Assembly: GCA_949357655.1 (NCBI GenBank)
Contig: CASHTG010000018.1
Location: 2,046,001 to 2,110,000 of the forward strand
Direction of reading: 5' to 3'
DNA: 64,000 bases
Source: Parascedosporium putredinis
Taxonomy: Eukaryota > Ascomycota > Sordariomycetes > Microascales > Microascaceae
Below the pieces are notes generated by a model that saw nothing but the letters and a program-made list of their open reading frames with translations, was not told the origin of the DNA and did no database searches. How positions within the stretch are numbered: position 1 is the stretch's first letter; every line of letters begins with the position of its first letter. The translations under genes and the position numbers were made by a program. Shown piece after piece: positions 38,487-49,404 of this stretch.

Positions 38487-38541
38487 CTTACTTACTGCCA
38501 GCTCGGCTGACCGTAAGTAAGCGGCACGACTTTAGTCGTAA
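38487..38541. repeat. Double-hairpin repeat module, copy 3
   Basis: The arms are CTTACTTAC (38487-38495) and its complement (38513-38521), followed by ACGAC-TTTA-GTCGT (38526-38539). It lies immediately downstream, in pol sense, of the truncated gypsy fragment, where a 3' LTR start would be expected. Confidence 0.7.
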
Positions 38542-38579
38542 CAGAGATACCATCATTTTCTGAACGTTTTCTTACAGAT

Positions 38580-39110
38580 ATCCTGTAGCAATAACGGTCA
38601 CATTTGATCAATCCACACCCATTTCGAGCTGTCGGTATTGTAGACGTAGTCTGAAGGGCGTGGATAGAGGAACGCCAGGCGTATTTCCACTCCCCGCATA
38701 CTGCCTCTGCGTTGGGCTTTAGCCAAACGATCCCTTTGGTTGCGGCGTGATCCGTGATGATGACAGTCGCTAACTTATTCGATCGCACCATCTTCTCTCG
38801 TTTCCTTACTGCCCAGACTGCTCCTGCAATCTCCGCTTCGGTCGATCCATATCTTTTCTCCACGTGAGATCTCATTCTCGACAAGAAGCATATTGGTCGA
38901 ATGTCCTTTGCTGGGATATCTTTGCCATGTATCGACTCGCCATCCCAGTGTTCACTGTGGAGCTGAAATGCGAAAACTCCGAAGGCGATTCCGCTTGCAT
39001 CCACTTTCAGAAACAATCTTCTGTCTGGATCCATGTGCCAGAGCTTTATTTGTTGGGAAAGGGACGTTTGCATATCCTCGAAGGCTTCTCTATGCGCCGG
39101 TCCAATTGAG
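38580..39110 (-). pseudogene. Truncated Ty3/gypsy pol fragment (RNase H region)
   Basis: The fragment reads from the end of reverse transcriptase into RNase H: PAHREAFEDMQ, then LFLKVDASGIAFGVF with the catalytic aspartate context, RPICFLSRM, EKRYGSTEAEIAGAVWAVRK and TDHAATKGIV. The catalytic core of reverse transcriptase, protease, integrase and gag are absent. Similarity fades after the WLKPNAEAV region. The preserved part is an open frame with no RIP-type stops, unlike the element at 53.4-60.9 kb, so it escaped RIP or arrived later. It starts about 50 bp beyond the stop codon of the DUF1992 gene and runs in the same orientation. Confidence 0.85.
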
Positions 39111-39162
39111 GATCATTAGTCGTATCTCCGAGAGGGTGGTGATTGTGGATATTTCAACATGA

Positions 39163-40861
39163 TCAAGATTTGCGCTTGCTCCAGATGTCCCTCCACATCT
39201 CCTTGAAGCCGTACCCGTCGCCTCGCTTCTCGTAGATCGTAGCGCTTCCGGCTTCCCGCTACCAACGCCGCCCCTTTCGCCAAAGCCCCCGAAAAGGAGG
39301 GAGCCGGCTGGGAGACCGCCCGGTTTCGGATCTCCTGGGCCACGAGGGCGCCACCTCGGCGTAGCAGGACTCCAGCTCCCTGGTGAGAGAAAAGTAGGGT
39401 TTCTTGGCGAGTTCCGGCGCCATGAGGTTGTACGATCTCGCTAGCGAGTTTAGCTTCTCGACGGAGAGTTCGAGGTAGGACCTCTCTGCCCCCTCCCAGG
39501 CCGGATCTCGAAAGACGGGCCCTGCATCGGCAGAGCTCGGTAGCGCGTCGCTAGTTTGTGCTGTTGTCGTGGTCGTGGCCGTGGCCGTCGCGTTCCTTGC
39601 CGTCTCCGCGCGCGCATACGCCTCTGCAGCGCGTATTTTCTCCTCAAGAGAACCGCCCCGGCTGCTGATGGCTCGCGCGGCGTGCCTTTTCAATCGCTGC
39701 GGATCCTTGCACGGAAGGCTGCCACCGCTTTGGCGAGCTCCTGTTGCTTATCGATCCAAGGCGGGACGAGTTCCTGCCGCTTGATCATTTTGTTCATGAG
39801 GTATTCAGTCTATGCACCCCGCGCGTTAGATTGTCACAAGTGCCATTCCCGAGGGGGTGGATGATATCTTCGAGAGAGGAAGGGTTCGGAAAGGAGGGTA
39901 CTATACAGTATCGATGAAGGGATTGTCGGCTCGTGCATCTCGCTCAATTCCGGGCCCACGGGGAATGTCCTATAGGATAGTTAGACATTTGCGGAAGCGG
40001 CGGGATACGATTGTTGGATTAGCGAACGCGTACCTTGAATTGGCCCCTGGCCATCGCCTCTTCAATTCTGATATGTGAAATCGTTAGCACGAGTCGGTAT
40101 TCGAGCCGAGAACCTTTGTCTAGTGTACCTCTGGTTTGCCAAGGACGTCAGTCCAGAGATGGTATTTGGTAGAGCCCGCGCTCCGGGCTGGAAGCGCTCT
40201 CTGAGCTCCTTTAAGAAATCTTCCCTCTCCTCTTCCGTCAACCCTTTCCCCTCCACGCGGTAGGTCTTGGCAAGCTCCTGGCTCCAGCAGCTCGCTTGAC
40301 GCCGCCGGCCCTAGTCGAAGCACGGCTCAGGGTCGGTGGCGGGATGGCCGGTCGCCCTCGAAGGGTAGGAGGGAGCTTCCTCTTGGAATCATCTAGCATG
40401 CGCAACGCCGCGTCCTCGTGCGACTCCTCGCCCGTCCACGGTGCAGCTTCGGCGTGTGCTCGCGTTCCGGCACCAGCTCCCGGCCCGACACGGCCTCCGA
40501 CGAGGTCCTCGGCCGAACCAATCGTTGCCGTTGCCACCTTTTCGTATAATTTCGCCTTGAGCTCTTCCGAGAACCCCGCCTCTTCGATGGCACGCCAGCC
40601 CGACCTCCCGCCGCTTGTGAGTGCGTCTTCCGTCGCCTGCTCAAGCCGTCGGGAAAGCGCGCCCTGTTCCTTTTCGGGAGCCGAAGCCTCGTCGCGTGTT
40701 GCTTGTGTAGTCGGGTGGCCTCGTTCGCTAATATGTTCGTTATCGGGTTTGATAGCGCGAGGTACGCTCGAGGAGCTGAACGGTAGAAAGCCGACGATCG
40801 CGTGGTTTCGCCATGGACTCGACCAAGCGGAGGTCCGCACTAACAGTAATCGCGACGCCAT
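39163..40861 (-). CDS. Mitochondrial DUF1992 / DnaJ subfamily C member 28-type protein
   Basis: About 493 residues. Exons are 40861-40129, 40067-40034, 39969-39907 and 39809-39163, with introns of 61, 64 and 97 bp that preserve codons. The start ATG 40861 begins MASRLLLVRTSAWSSPWRN, a plausible mitochondrial presequence. The DUF1992 core spans the exon 1/2/3 junctions: LPNTISGLTSLANQR, IEEAMARGQFK, DIPRGPGIERD, NPFIDT, then TEYLMNKMIKRQELVPPWI in exon 4. The C-terminus, YGFKEMWRDIW followed by SKRKS and TGA 39165-39163, matches the conserved end of the fungal family. It is visible only after further frame changes, so an uncorrected translation ends falsely at 39116. Missing bases are inferred at one site in 40283-40312, at about 39692, at GGG 39346-39348 and two near 39240-39260. 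The biochemical function is unknown; mammalian DNAJC28 is linked to the Golgi tethering COG complex. Confidence 0.88.
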
Positions 40862-41380
40862 TCTTTGACCAGAGCGTTCAATGGCGAACAAAAAAACCTG
40901 CAGACATCGGCCCAGTCAGACACGACCAGGCCGAGCGAGAATGGCGGGTGGGGGTGGCTTTCGATGAGGTTGTCGGGGATGGAGATTGGAGAGGTTCAAT
41001 GGACGGGATCGGATTGGCCAATGAAGTCATTAATCAATTGATGCCCGAGGCAATCAATCAAAACCGAGCACATCCCACCACACACTGAATCATTGATGAA
41101 TTTGACTGGATCATTGGAGCCACTAGCCATCTGCGCGAGGCAACAAACGCCGAGATCCCGCCTGTTATGTACAATTAATCCATTCATTCCATTGTATGCA
41201 TAATGTAGTCTAGTTGCCCAGTACCCGATTCGAGACCCCCAATATCAAAACATGAGCTGCCGGAGCTCCTTTAAATCAACCAAGCCGCACCGCACCCACT
41301 CCACCCGAAGCTGCATCGGCTGCCGTTTGCGATCTGCTTCATTGCCTATGTCGCTCACGAAAACACAAGGATTGAAAATT
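40862..41380. other. Intergenic, 519 bp
   Basis: This is the promoter side of the DUF1992 gene and the 3' flank of the low-complexity gene. No coding signal. AT-rich palindromic bits (around 41025-41045, ATTAATCAATTGATG) are present. Confidence 0.6.
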
Positions 41381-44300
41381 TTATATCCGTCCGCCTTCCA
41401 AAACCTCTCGCTCTAGAATCTCGACTTCTCCGCTCTCATCGAGTCTTCTCCGCTCCATGATCCACCTCGTTTCTCCGCTCTCCTCTTCTTTTATATATGA
41501 AATGCTACCTGCCGAGCCCTTGTGACGATGACCGTTGTGACTGGAAATTCTATTCGAGGCTGGAGGAGCGGGTTCGGACTCTTGTAGCTCGTCAGATGGT
41601 AGCTGATCGCGTATCGCGGCTTGCGCATTGTCGTCGCACATTGACGAGGGCTGCCCCGGCATGAGAGGGGCTGCCCCGGGCGCGGAGAAAAGGCAGGTCC
41701 TGGAGAGGGGAAAGAGCGTAGCCAGGACTGGGGATAAACATCGCGGTCTGCGTTGATTGCATCGCTGAAGGCCGGGGTGACAAAACGGCCGGCAGGGACA
41801 TCGTTAGGGTAGGGCTGCCTGGAGAGCTGTAGTTTTCCGACTCCCTACTGAGTACCGAGAACGACGAGTTCTTTCTTCCGTGGAAGCCTCCAATCCCGAG
41901 ATGGGGTCCGACCATGGGTGAGCTTGTGCCATCGCCACGTTCGGAACGAGGAGATCCGTCGCGGCTCGACACCAAACTCGCTTGGGATCCTCCCCACGCC
42001 CTTGACCGAAGCTTCAAGAGTGCTGATAGCGTCATATTGCTATCGTCGGCGGCATCCGCCATCATGGCGAGCTGGGCGAGCCCGGGGCTCTGAAGGCTAG
42101 TGGATACACCGGAACCGATGGGGGGACCCCGAGGCTCATTATCGAGTTCCTGTTAGAGTACTCCGAACGTTCTGTAATGGGCGTCAGGTTTGGCTCTCGC
42201 GACACCATCCTCCCATTGATGCCGTGCGGACCACCCGAGGGCCCAAAATACCCTCCATTGGCGTACTGAAACCCGGTTGTCGGGTTCTGCTGCGAGGCAG
42301 GGGCCGAGTAGAATCCGAATTCCTGTCCATACCAGCCATCGGAATCGTTGGCAAGCGCGCTCGCATTGGCCTCTGCAATAATATCGTCGTCGTCTAAGTT
42401 AAAATCATCAAGGTCGTCACGTTCATAATCGTCAAAATCGATGTGCGGCGACTCGTCATAGTCGTCATAGTCGTTAGTGGGGGACGGACCGCCCGCGGAG
42501 GCGGAAATGGCGGGCGATGTGGGTGGGGATTCCCGCCGGAATTTGCCTGCTGCGGCGGCCTGGTAAGCAGCGGCGGCCAAGGCCGCTTGGTACGCAACGA
42601 CGTTTTCCTGCTCGGCAACTGGCAAAGGTTGCGCGAATGTCGTAAAGTTGTGTTGCGGTGAAATCTCCTCGCTTGTCACCTTGGATACGGGATGTTGGAA
42701 GCCCCCAGCGCTGGTAGATGTTCGCGTCGTTGACTGGGACAGGGTGGGTTGGGCAATGCGCCCACTCACCACGTCGCTGTCCTCTTGGGTGCGGTGGCGG
42801 GCTGCCGCATCATGAGCCTCCTTTGCCATCCGAAATGCGCCTGGTATAGGGCGGCCATACTGATCCGTGTCGTCCAGATCGAAGAGTGCCTCATTGAAAG
42901 GCTCATCGTTGCCAGTGCCAAAATTTAACTCGTCCGCAAACTCATTATCGAAGCCCGAGATTCCGTCGTCAAAATATAAATCATCATTAGTCCGCGCTGG
43001 AGGCGCAAGGAAGGATTCACGCTGCTTGTCCGGTTCCATAGCCACTGTATGCGGTTGGCGAATCAAGTTGTCGGATTGTTCCACCACGTCGAGACATTGG
43101 ATACCGAGGCCGGTCCCTTCTTCCGTCGATGAGATTATCGGTCTCTGCACCAGAGACGGTGGAATGGGTGACGGGAAGTTCGGTTCTAAACCCGGGGTGT
43201 CCTTGGACATGGCAAAACCGATAACTCGGCCATCAGCGTCCCTTGGCGTTGCGAGCATTCCGGCACTGTGCGGGCTGGCGAGGAAGACTGAGGGTTGGAT
43301 CGTTGGAAGACGAAGCCCGAGAAATTTTCCTGATCATTGTCGACATCTTCCATGTCGTATCCGTCGTGTTGATCTTCGTCCTCCTCACCGGCGGCTGCCT
43401 CAAAATCGTCATCTAAACCCGCCTCGGGTATATATTCTTCATCATAATCGGACTCCATTCCCGGAATGGGCTCTTCGTAATAATCTGTATTCACTCCCGG
43501 TATGGCTTCTTCAAGTCCGTCGTCATCCATCATTGCGTCGTAGTCGAAATCGTCCATATCGTCGAACCTAGAGTCCCGATAGCTGTTTGATATGCTTGGG
43601 GAGCGCGTCGTCTGCCTCTCGAGTTCTCGTTGGCGATGTCTCTCTTCGAGGAGCTTCTCTTGCTTGGCGGCCCCGATCATATCGAAACTGAAGCGCGACG
43701 ACGTACTCTTCATATGCTTGGGGATCGAGGAGAGCATCTCGTTGGGAAACCCTTCGGAGGTAGAGAAGTGTCGGGTTGACCGGTTCGTCTTGGTCGATGG
43801 ATTCGGCCGGGGACGCGAGACACTGCTCATCGAGGTGTGTTTGCTGATTTGAGAAGAGGGACGGGAGGCCACCGTGACAACATCATCTTTGGGAGGCACG
43901 AGCGGGGTGACACATGGGGGAGAGGCTTGTCTTTGAGGGAGATTTTAGCCTGCAGGGGCTGGTTGACTTGTACATTGAGGCCATCCGTGGCTCGGGGGCC
44001 CTGGCCATCCTGGGGAGCGATGGAGGGGGATTTGTCGAGTTGGCACTACTGCTCGTCTTCCGGTGGGGTTCGGCGCCCATCGTGCTTGGGGATCTGCCGC
44101 CTCGCCTCGGGGCCGCCGAAGTCGACTCTTGTCGGGGATGGGCGGGGGTGTTGGTTCATTTAGGCTACCATGTGTCGTTGTAGAGGAGAGGTTGGCTGGA
44201 CTTGGCTGGGCCGGTTTTCTTGGTCGGGGAGCGCTAAAGTCGTGCACCCGAGTCCCTCGGATTCGGGGATCGTATGTCGGCTCCGCAGAAGTTTGAAGGG

Positions 44301-45105
44301 GAGCGGTAGTAGATCTGGGACATTTTGATTCGCCTTCCGCCGCATAAGCAGAGTAGACATCGGGTTCTTGAGAAAGGGTAAGCCTTTCTTGCCTTTCGGA
44401 GGTCGGAGGGCACCATGGCTGTAGGGTGCAGATGGGCGTCTTGCCCAGTTTTAACGCCCGCCGAAGGCGCTCTGCCTGTAGGGCTTGCCGCAGAATTGCG
44501 CAAGTCGGTTGGCGTCACAAAGGAGGGAGAGGTTGCTTGGGGTAGAGGGCTCGGCCTGGGAGGTGCAAGACTACCAGGGGTGCCCGTGGAGAAAGAAGTG
44601 GTTTGGAGGGTATCTATGCGGAGGGGAGTGTTGAGGAACTCATCGAGTTCGGTTGGGTGCGGGCGGGGTCGGCGTGAAGAGGCGGCTGGTCCCCTCGACG
44701 GTAGTTTTGCAGAGCTACACCACCGATAAAGCCAGAATTTTGGTCGTACGGCGTCCTAAGAGACAAAGGCCGGGGAGGGTCGCGAGAGAGAGGGTGATTG
44801 GTGCCATGGCTCTGAGAGGATGGAAGCGATTCCTTTGACTGTTCCCGGGTATAAACACCGGGATGGCTGCTGGAGGAGAAGTCTGGGAGATCGAGGGTGG
44901 TGTCGCTCGAGGACACTCGGGCGATTGGAGGAAGGGTTGGTGGCAGTGATGAAGACGGTGGGGAAGGGGGTCGCAGCTCGGGGCTCAGGGTTGACTCATG
45001 GGGATGTGTGCTAAGGGGTGAGAACTCGCGAGAGGGCTGTTGTTCCGGTATGGGAGAGGTCGGGTTCGAGGAGCCCCTCCTATGGAAGCGGAGGTGGGAC
45101 AACAT
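41381..45105 (-). CDS. Long low-complexity fungal protein of unknown function (multiply frameshifted)
   Basis: About 1244 residues in a single exon after about ten missing bases; the total then divides evenly into codons. Start ATG 45105 (MLSHLRFHRRGSSNPTSPIP). The N-terminal half is Ser/Pro-rich with a short conserved-looking block (FLKNPMSTLLMRRKANQN, then PTYDPRIRGTRVHDFSAPRP). The middle has SRFSFDMIGAAKQEKLLEER, a predicted helix, and several very acidic Asp/Tyr/Glu stretches (FDDMDDFDYDAMMDDDGLEE; DYDDYDESPHIDFDDYERDD). A block near the C-terminus reads NMTLSALLKLRSRAWGGSQA, and the end is MERRRLDESGEVEILEREVL. No enzyme domain, signal peptide or membrane segment is visible; mostly disordered. 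Frame changes are at or near 44691, 44383, 44298, 44088, 43916 (two bases), 43260, 42084, 41688 and 41673. I recognise the style of a conserved Sordariomycete protein but not its function. Confidence 0.8.
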
Positions 45106-45746
45106 CCTTCTCGGGTCGTACGAGTCGGCTCGAGGCCAGGTTTGTGTCGGAACGGGTCGCAGGCTGCCCTGGCGAGACTACTTGGGGGCGGAGCGTAGGT
45201 ATTGAGACTCGAAGCGCGCTCCCGTTACGAGCGACTAAGCTGCTATGAAAAGCCCGGGTTGACGCTCCATGGAGAGGGCAGTGAGGGGATAATGGAGGCC
45301 GCCAGCTGGTTGTGGAGTGACGACGGGTTCAGCCTCGAGATTTAGTGCAGCCCGGATGGGGCGTCGACGTTTGGCATTGGCCCAAAAAATGAAGGGAAGA
45401 GATTTGGTGCATGGGCCGATCGGGTAACCACTGCTGGAGTAATTTATCGGGCCAGGGGAGGGAATTCCGAAGAAATAAGAGTATTAACTTCAAACAGCCA
45501 CAGAGAGCGCGACAGTGTTCATTCAACAATGTGGATCCGAGCTTGTTTCTTGCTTGGGATCGCGTCCTGGAATCAGTTCAGGGACAGGACGTGGAGCTCA
45601 TGGTTTGCGCCTCAGGAACCAAAATATCTCGGGAATGTGGCGCTTGCTGACATAATCACGAACGAAATACGCCCGCCCAGAAGTGGCTGGTGGGGATAAG
45701 AACGTTTAATAGATGGCCAAATGCCCTCGAATTGTTAGAAACCCCC
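45106..45746. other. Intergenic, 641 bp
   Basis: This is the upstream region of the low-complexity gene and the 3' flank of the DUF3716 gene. I see no coding signal. Confidence 0.6.
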
Positions 45747-46849
45747 TCAGTCAACTTCATCTTCTTCCTCCTCTTCTTCATCGCCTAGAAGAGCCTCTGC
45801 AAGCTTCAAAAATTGCGGCCGTCTCGTTTTCGGCCTGGGTGATGCCCGATGGCCCGATGAACCCCCAAGAGCCTTGTTGCAGCTGCATCCGGTGCCGCCC
45901 GCCATTGCAGTTCCGGCCATTCGCCCTCCAGCTGGATCAGCGTCCATCCTGCAGGCATTATAAAGCTACATGTAGGTCCCGAAACACTACCGCCGCCCAA
46001 GTTTCCGGTCGCTTTGCTCGCCGATTTACTGGCCGCCCTACCTCCCATTCTACTGCTGGATGCGGTCGTGGCATTCTTAGCCGTTATGGCCCTCTTTCTG
46101 GCCCTCTTTCTCAGTACAGTGGCAGGGTCCGTTACAGACCCAGTGTGTTTACGAGACGAGGAGGCAATTCCCACTTTAGCTATTCGTAAACTCCATTAGA
46201 ACTGTAATCGCACCATAATTATTGTTGAGAGCACTTACTAGGACGAAATGAGCAGTGTCTTCCCTCGCCATTATAATGGCAGTTGCCACAGCTGCTGTGC
46301 GCTACCCCTGCGACGGTCATACATTCTTGGAATGGCCCGGAACGTTTACTGCAACGTGTGCACGCAGAGCTTGCTCTATCGCCCACCGAGTTGATCAAGA
46401 GGGCCTCAACGTTCACGGCCCGCTTCAGGTTCAATACCTTTCGCGGGTCTCGCATTTTTACGGTGTTAAGGCTGGCCTGGAAAGATGAGCTGAGTTAGCA
46501 CTTCCAGCCATCATCATATTGCGCACTGCATGCATTGCTAGTTTCTTACCTGTGAAGGGGCCATCAGGCCTACCGCCTGCGACGGTTTCGGGACATCCTG
46601 CACTGCTTTCCAAATAGCTCCCCTTTCCATCGATCTTGGGAGAGGGGCGAGTAATATGGGTGGGCTGCAAATGACCTTGGTCGCGCTTCCATCAGTACAT
46701 GTAAGATCAACAGGCCCTGGATTGTTTATTTGCGGGTCTCGTGGGGCGGCCACGGTCGATGACGGGCTCGATAGGTTGGTCCAATTTATAGAGTTCGGGG
46801 AGGGTGCGTTTGTCGACGGGCTGAGTGGGTTCTGCGGGTTTCCAGACAT
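45747..46849 (-). CDS. DUF3716 cysteine-cluster protein
   Basis: About 323 residues in three exons: 46849-46550, 46476-46239 and 46179-45747. Introns of 73 and 59 bp have GTAAGA and GTAAGT donors. The start ATG 46849 opens MSGNPQNPLSPSTNAPSPNS, a Ser/Pro/Asn-rich region. Exon 2 carries the cysteine pattern of the fungal DUF3716 family: ACTRCSKRSGPFQECM, then SSCGNCHYNGEGRHCSFR, which is C-x2-C...C...C-x2-C...C and suggests metal binding. Exon 3 starts with a basic, nuclear-signal-like stretch (RKRARKRAITAK) and has LEGEWPELQWRAAP. After one missing base at CCCCC 45862-45866 it ends in an acidic tail (GDEEEEEEDEVD). DUF3716 proteins are uncharacterised; a nuclear or DNA-binding role is an inference from the cysteines and basic region. 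Two TACATGTA palindromes lie inside the coding sequence (46696, 45967) and one 51 bp before the start. Confidence 0.82.
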
Positions 46850-48926
46850 CGCAAATGCAAGGAGGAATTTCGCGGAAACGTCTTGTTGGATCGTCAATCT
46901 ACATGTACTTAAGGATTCGGTTGGGTAGATTGTACGATAATTGTCTTTGTTTGCAAGGGGGTGTACTACGATGGGGGTCGACAAAGACCGAACAACCAAC
47001 GAGATCAATGTTTCGCGAAATCCACCCGCCAGCATCACCAGCGATGCACTGAAATGCTCACACCCATTCATTCTGGATGTTTCCGCCTCCAAAAGCAAAC
47101 TATGAGCAATAGATGCAACGCCTCGCAGACGGAACCAGACCCACAGTAAATACATGTAAATCCACAGTTCTTGACGGAACGTTTTTTGAAGAATGAGATC
47201 CTTCAATATCAAAAACTACACGCCTTACGTAGCTGTCTCATACTACATCAATGTATACATCCATCCATGGATGGATGTATGTGATATCTAACTGCACCTT
47301 ACAAGAACCCCACATCAATTCTGACTTTCATCACCCTGATCGGATGCGGCGACCCGCGACGCGGGTCGATTTCTGAATCAGCGGGGACACACTTTTAAAG
47401 AATTCAAATGTTGAGGGAGGCGTCGCCATCTAAAATCAAAACCATCAAAACGATGGCACCCAATGTGGCTCTCCGATTAGACCTGATGGCCAACAGGAGG
47501 GCCCAATACGGTAGGGTATCTTTCGTAAGCTCTCCTTCGGGGTGGGCAAAACTGATGATGCTGATGCGATGCGTAAATATGCTCGTGAGTCCATATTAAG
47601 TGCTTCCAGCCTCTAGATATCTGGCGTACCAGTAAATACGGGGATCAAGCGCTTCGTAAACGTAGAGCTGGTACAGAGAGGTAGTTCAGCAGTCGATGTG
47701 CAACGACAGGATGCCTCGGTTATCCTTCAATACTTCAATGTTTGACATTCCCCGCCCCAACCCAGCTTTAGAAACCGTGCACATCGAGATGCGTTGTAAG
47801 GGAAGAGTCAAGCGATCGCCAGACAGTTGGGATCTTCACCACTGTTGAAGCCATCTTGCCCTCAAATAGCTCTAGATCTCTCCCTGGTTGGTGGAAGGAG
47901 AAAGGACAGCGCTTACCACGGAATTTAGGAAGGCCTTGATGAGAGATATCATGCGTAGTTGTGTGAAGTTGGGATGGAGATGGAGAACGCCGTTGAATGG
48001 GCGTAATAAAACACCAGACACACTGAGTGGCAACCGGACCTACATAATGATTAATGGGCCGGGACACTATCCTGTTATATTGGGATTGTTCGCCATAGGT
48101 CTCCCTGTTCAAACGAGAGCAGCGGGTTCGGGGAAAGCCCATGCCACACCAAACAGGTTCGCGAAGCCTCCCACATTCGTTTATTCATCAACGGCGTCAG
48201 TTATCATGGCGCTGGGTACGTAACAGGGGCCTCTCTTCCTATCTCAGGTTGAAGTGGTGGACCAAAGTGGCCGCTTAGTTATATAATGTGTGCAGATTGG
48301 CGGGAAGGAGATGATATGGGTAGCTACTGATGTTTCATTACCCCGGCGCGTGAGGAATCAGAAACTACCTAACCGCGCTTGGGTATAAACACCTCGGGTG
48401 TCCACATAATATGAATACCTTGAACAGATGGCTTGCGGTCTGCGGCCCCTTTTAACTGTAGAAGCGGAGTGGGTTCTCGAAATAAAGCACGATGCCATGT
48501 GGGGATTATTTGACTTTAAACTCCATGCGAAACACGCCTCTGTCTAGATCAAGAGCTTGGCCGCTAAAGAGTTCAATGTGTGCAAATGTTCATCAATACA
48601 TGTAGCTTCGATCGTCTCTTGGCTAGGGTACGGAGATAGTATCGCATTAGCCGAGCTTATACATCATTGACACCATCCTTATCACTTTTGACCGAACAAT
48701 AAATTTGATGATGGTAAAATTCATTCCTTGCCGCCCGGTTATACTGGGGGATTGACTGCTGCATGGAGCTGAAACTGCCACCTGCTAGTACCGGGTTCGA
48801 AGCTGAGCTGCCTTTGCAGAGCCGCACGATTTGCGACGACTTTCTCTCTGGCACAGAGTTTGCTAGATCTAGAATACGCACGATGCTGGCGCCAGGGGCC
48901 GCCCACTTCTAGAGTCGATACATGTA
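45967..48926. repeat. Cluster of six TACATGTA palindromes
   Basis: Exact copies at 45967-45974, 46696-46703, 46900-46907, 47151-47158, 48597-48604 and 48919-48926. Three more occur elsewhere in the window (435, 10953, 22907). About one copy is expected by chance in 64 kb. The cluster covers the DUF3716 gene and the intergenic region between it and the SET gene. Confidence 0.9.
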
Positions 48927-49404
48927 GAATCAAGTGGTGCGTATTCATTCTTAGTTTCGAAGACGACTTGTCCATTCAGTATAAGCCGGCGTGCCCCGCG
49001 CCCAGACCAGCTGCTTGGGTAATGAGAGGATTTATTCTTGGCATACTATGCTGGAGAGGTTGCTCGCAGATTATTCCCAAATTTTTCGGTGAGGTGAGTT
49101 ACCGTTTGCCAAGAGCCAAGTGAGCCCAAGAGTTTTACAATAAATCCTCAGACGTCCGAATCTTACGCTCCAATTCTCACCCGCCTTGGCGACGGACTAT
49201 TCTGGGTTGCGCCCACGTTGCGTGGCATCCGGCTAAATGACTGTCCCCAAAAATTGGAACCCTCGGCCCGCACTCTGGGGAGAGTCCTTGGTTACGCGTA
49301 CACTTGTCCAGCTAGGCTATTCATCACATTTAAATATGACTGCCGGCCATCCCTTGACCTAAAACCTGGCCCGACCAGAATGGTAAGGACATGACGCCTT
49401 CACG
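46850..49404. other. 2.6 kb divergent intergenic region
   Basis: This separates the DUF3716 (-) and SET-domain (+) genes and should contain both promoters. It holds four TACATGTA palindromes and a 26 bp perfect palindrome. No frame has protein-like features. Confidence 0.6.
47255..47280. repeat. 26 bp perfect palindrome
   Basis: The half-site ATACATCCATCCA is followed immediately by its exact complement, centred on CCATGG with no spacer. It lies about 410 bp upstream of the DUF3716 start codon. Confidence 0.9.

Noticed and set aside
45713..46189. 158-codon plus-strand frame
   Set aside because: It is the shadow of the third exon of the minus-strand DUF3716 gene, whose exon phases fit exactly.
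578..46849. Interpretation of the frameshifts as programmed frameshifting or mass pseudogenisation
   Set aside because: Missing bases lie mostly in homopolymers, occur in unrelated housekeeping genes such as ADE2, leave no stop-rich decay between them, and all run in the deletion direction.
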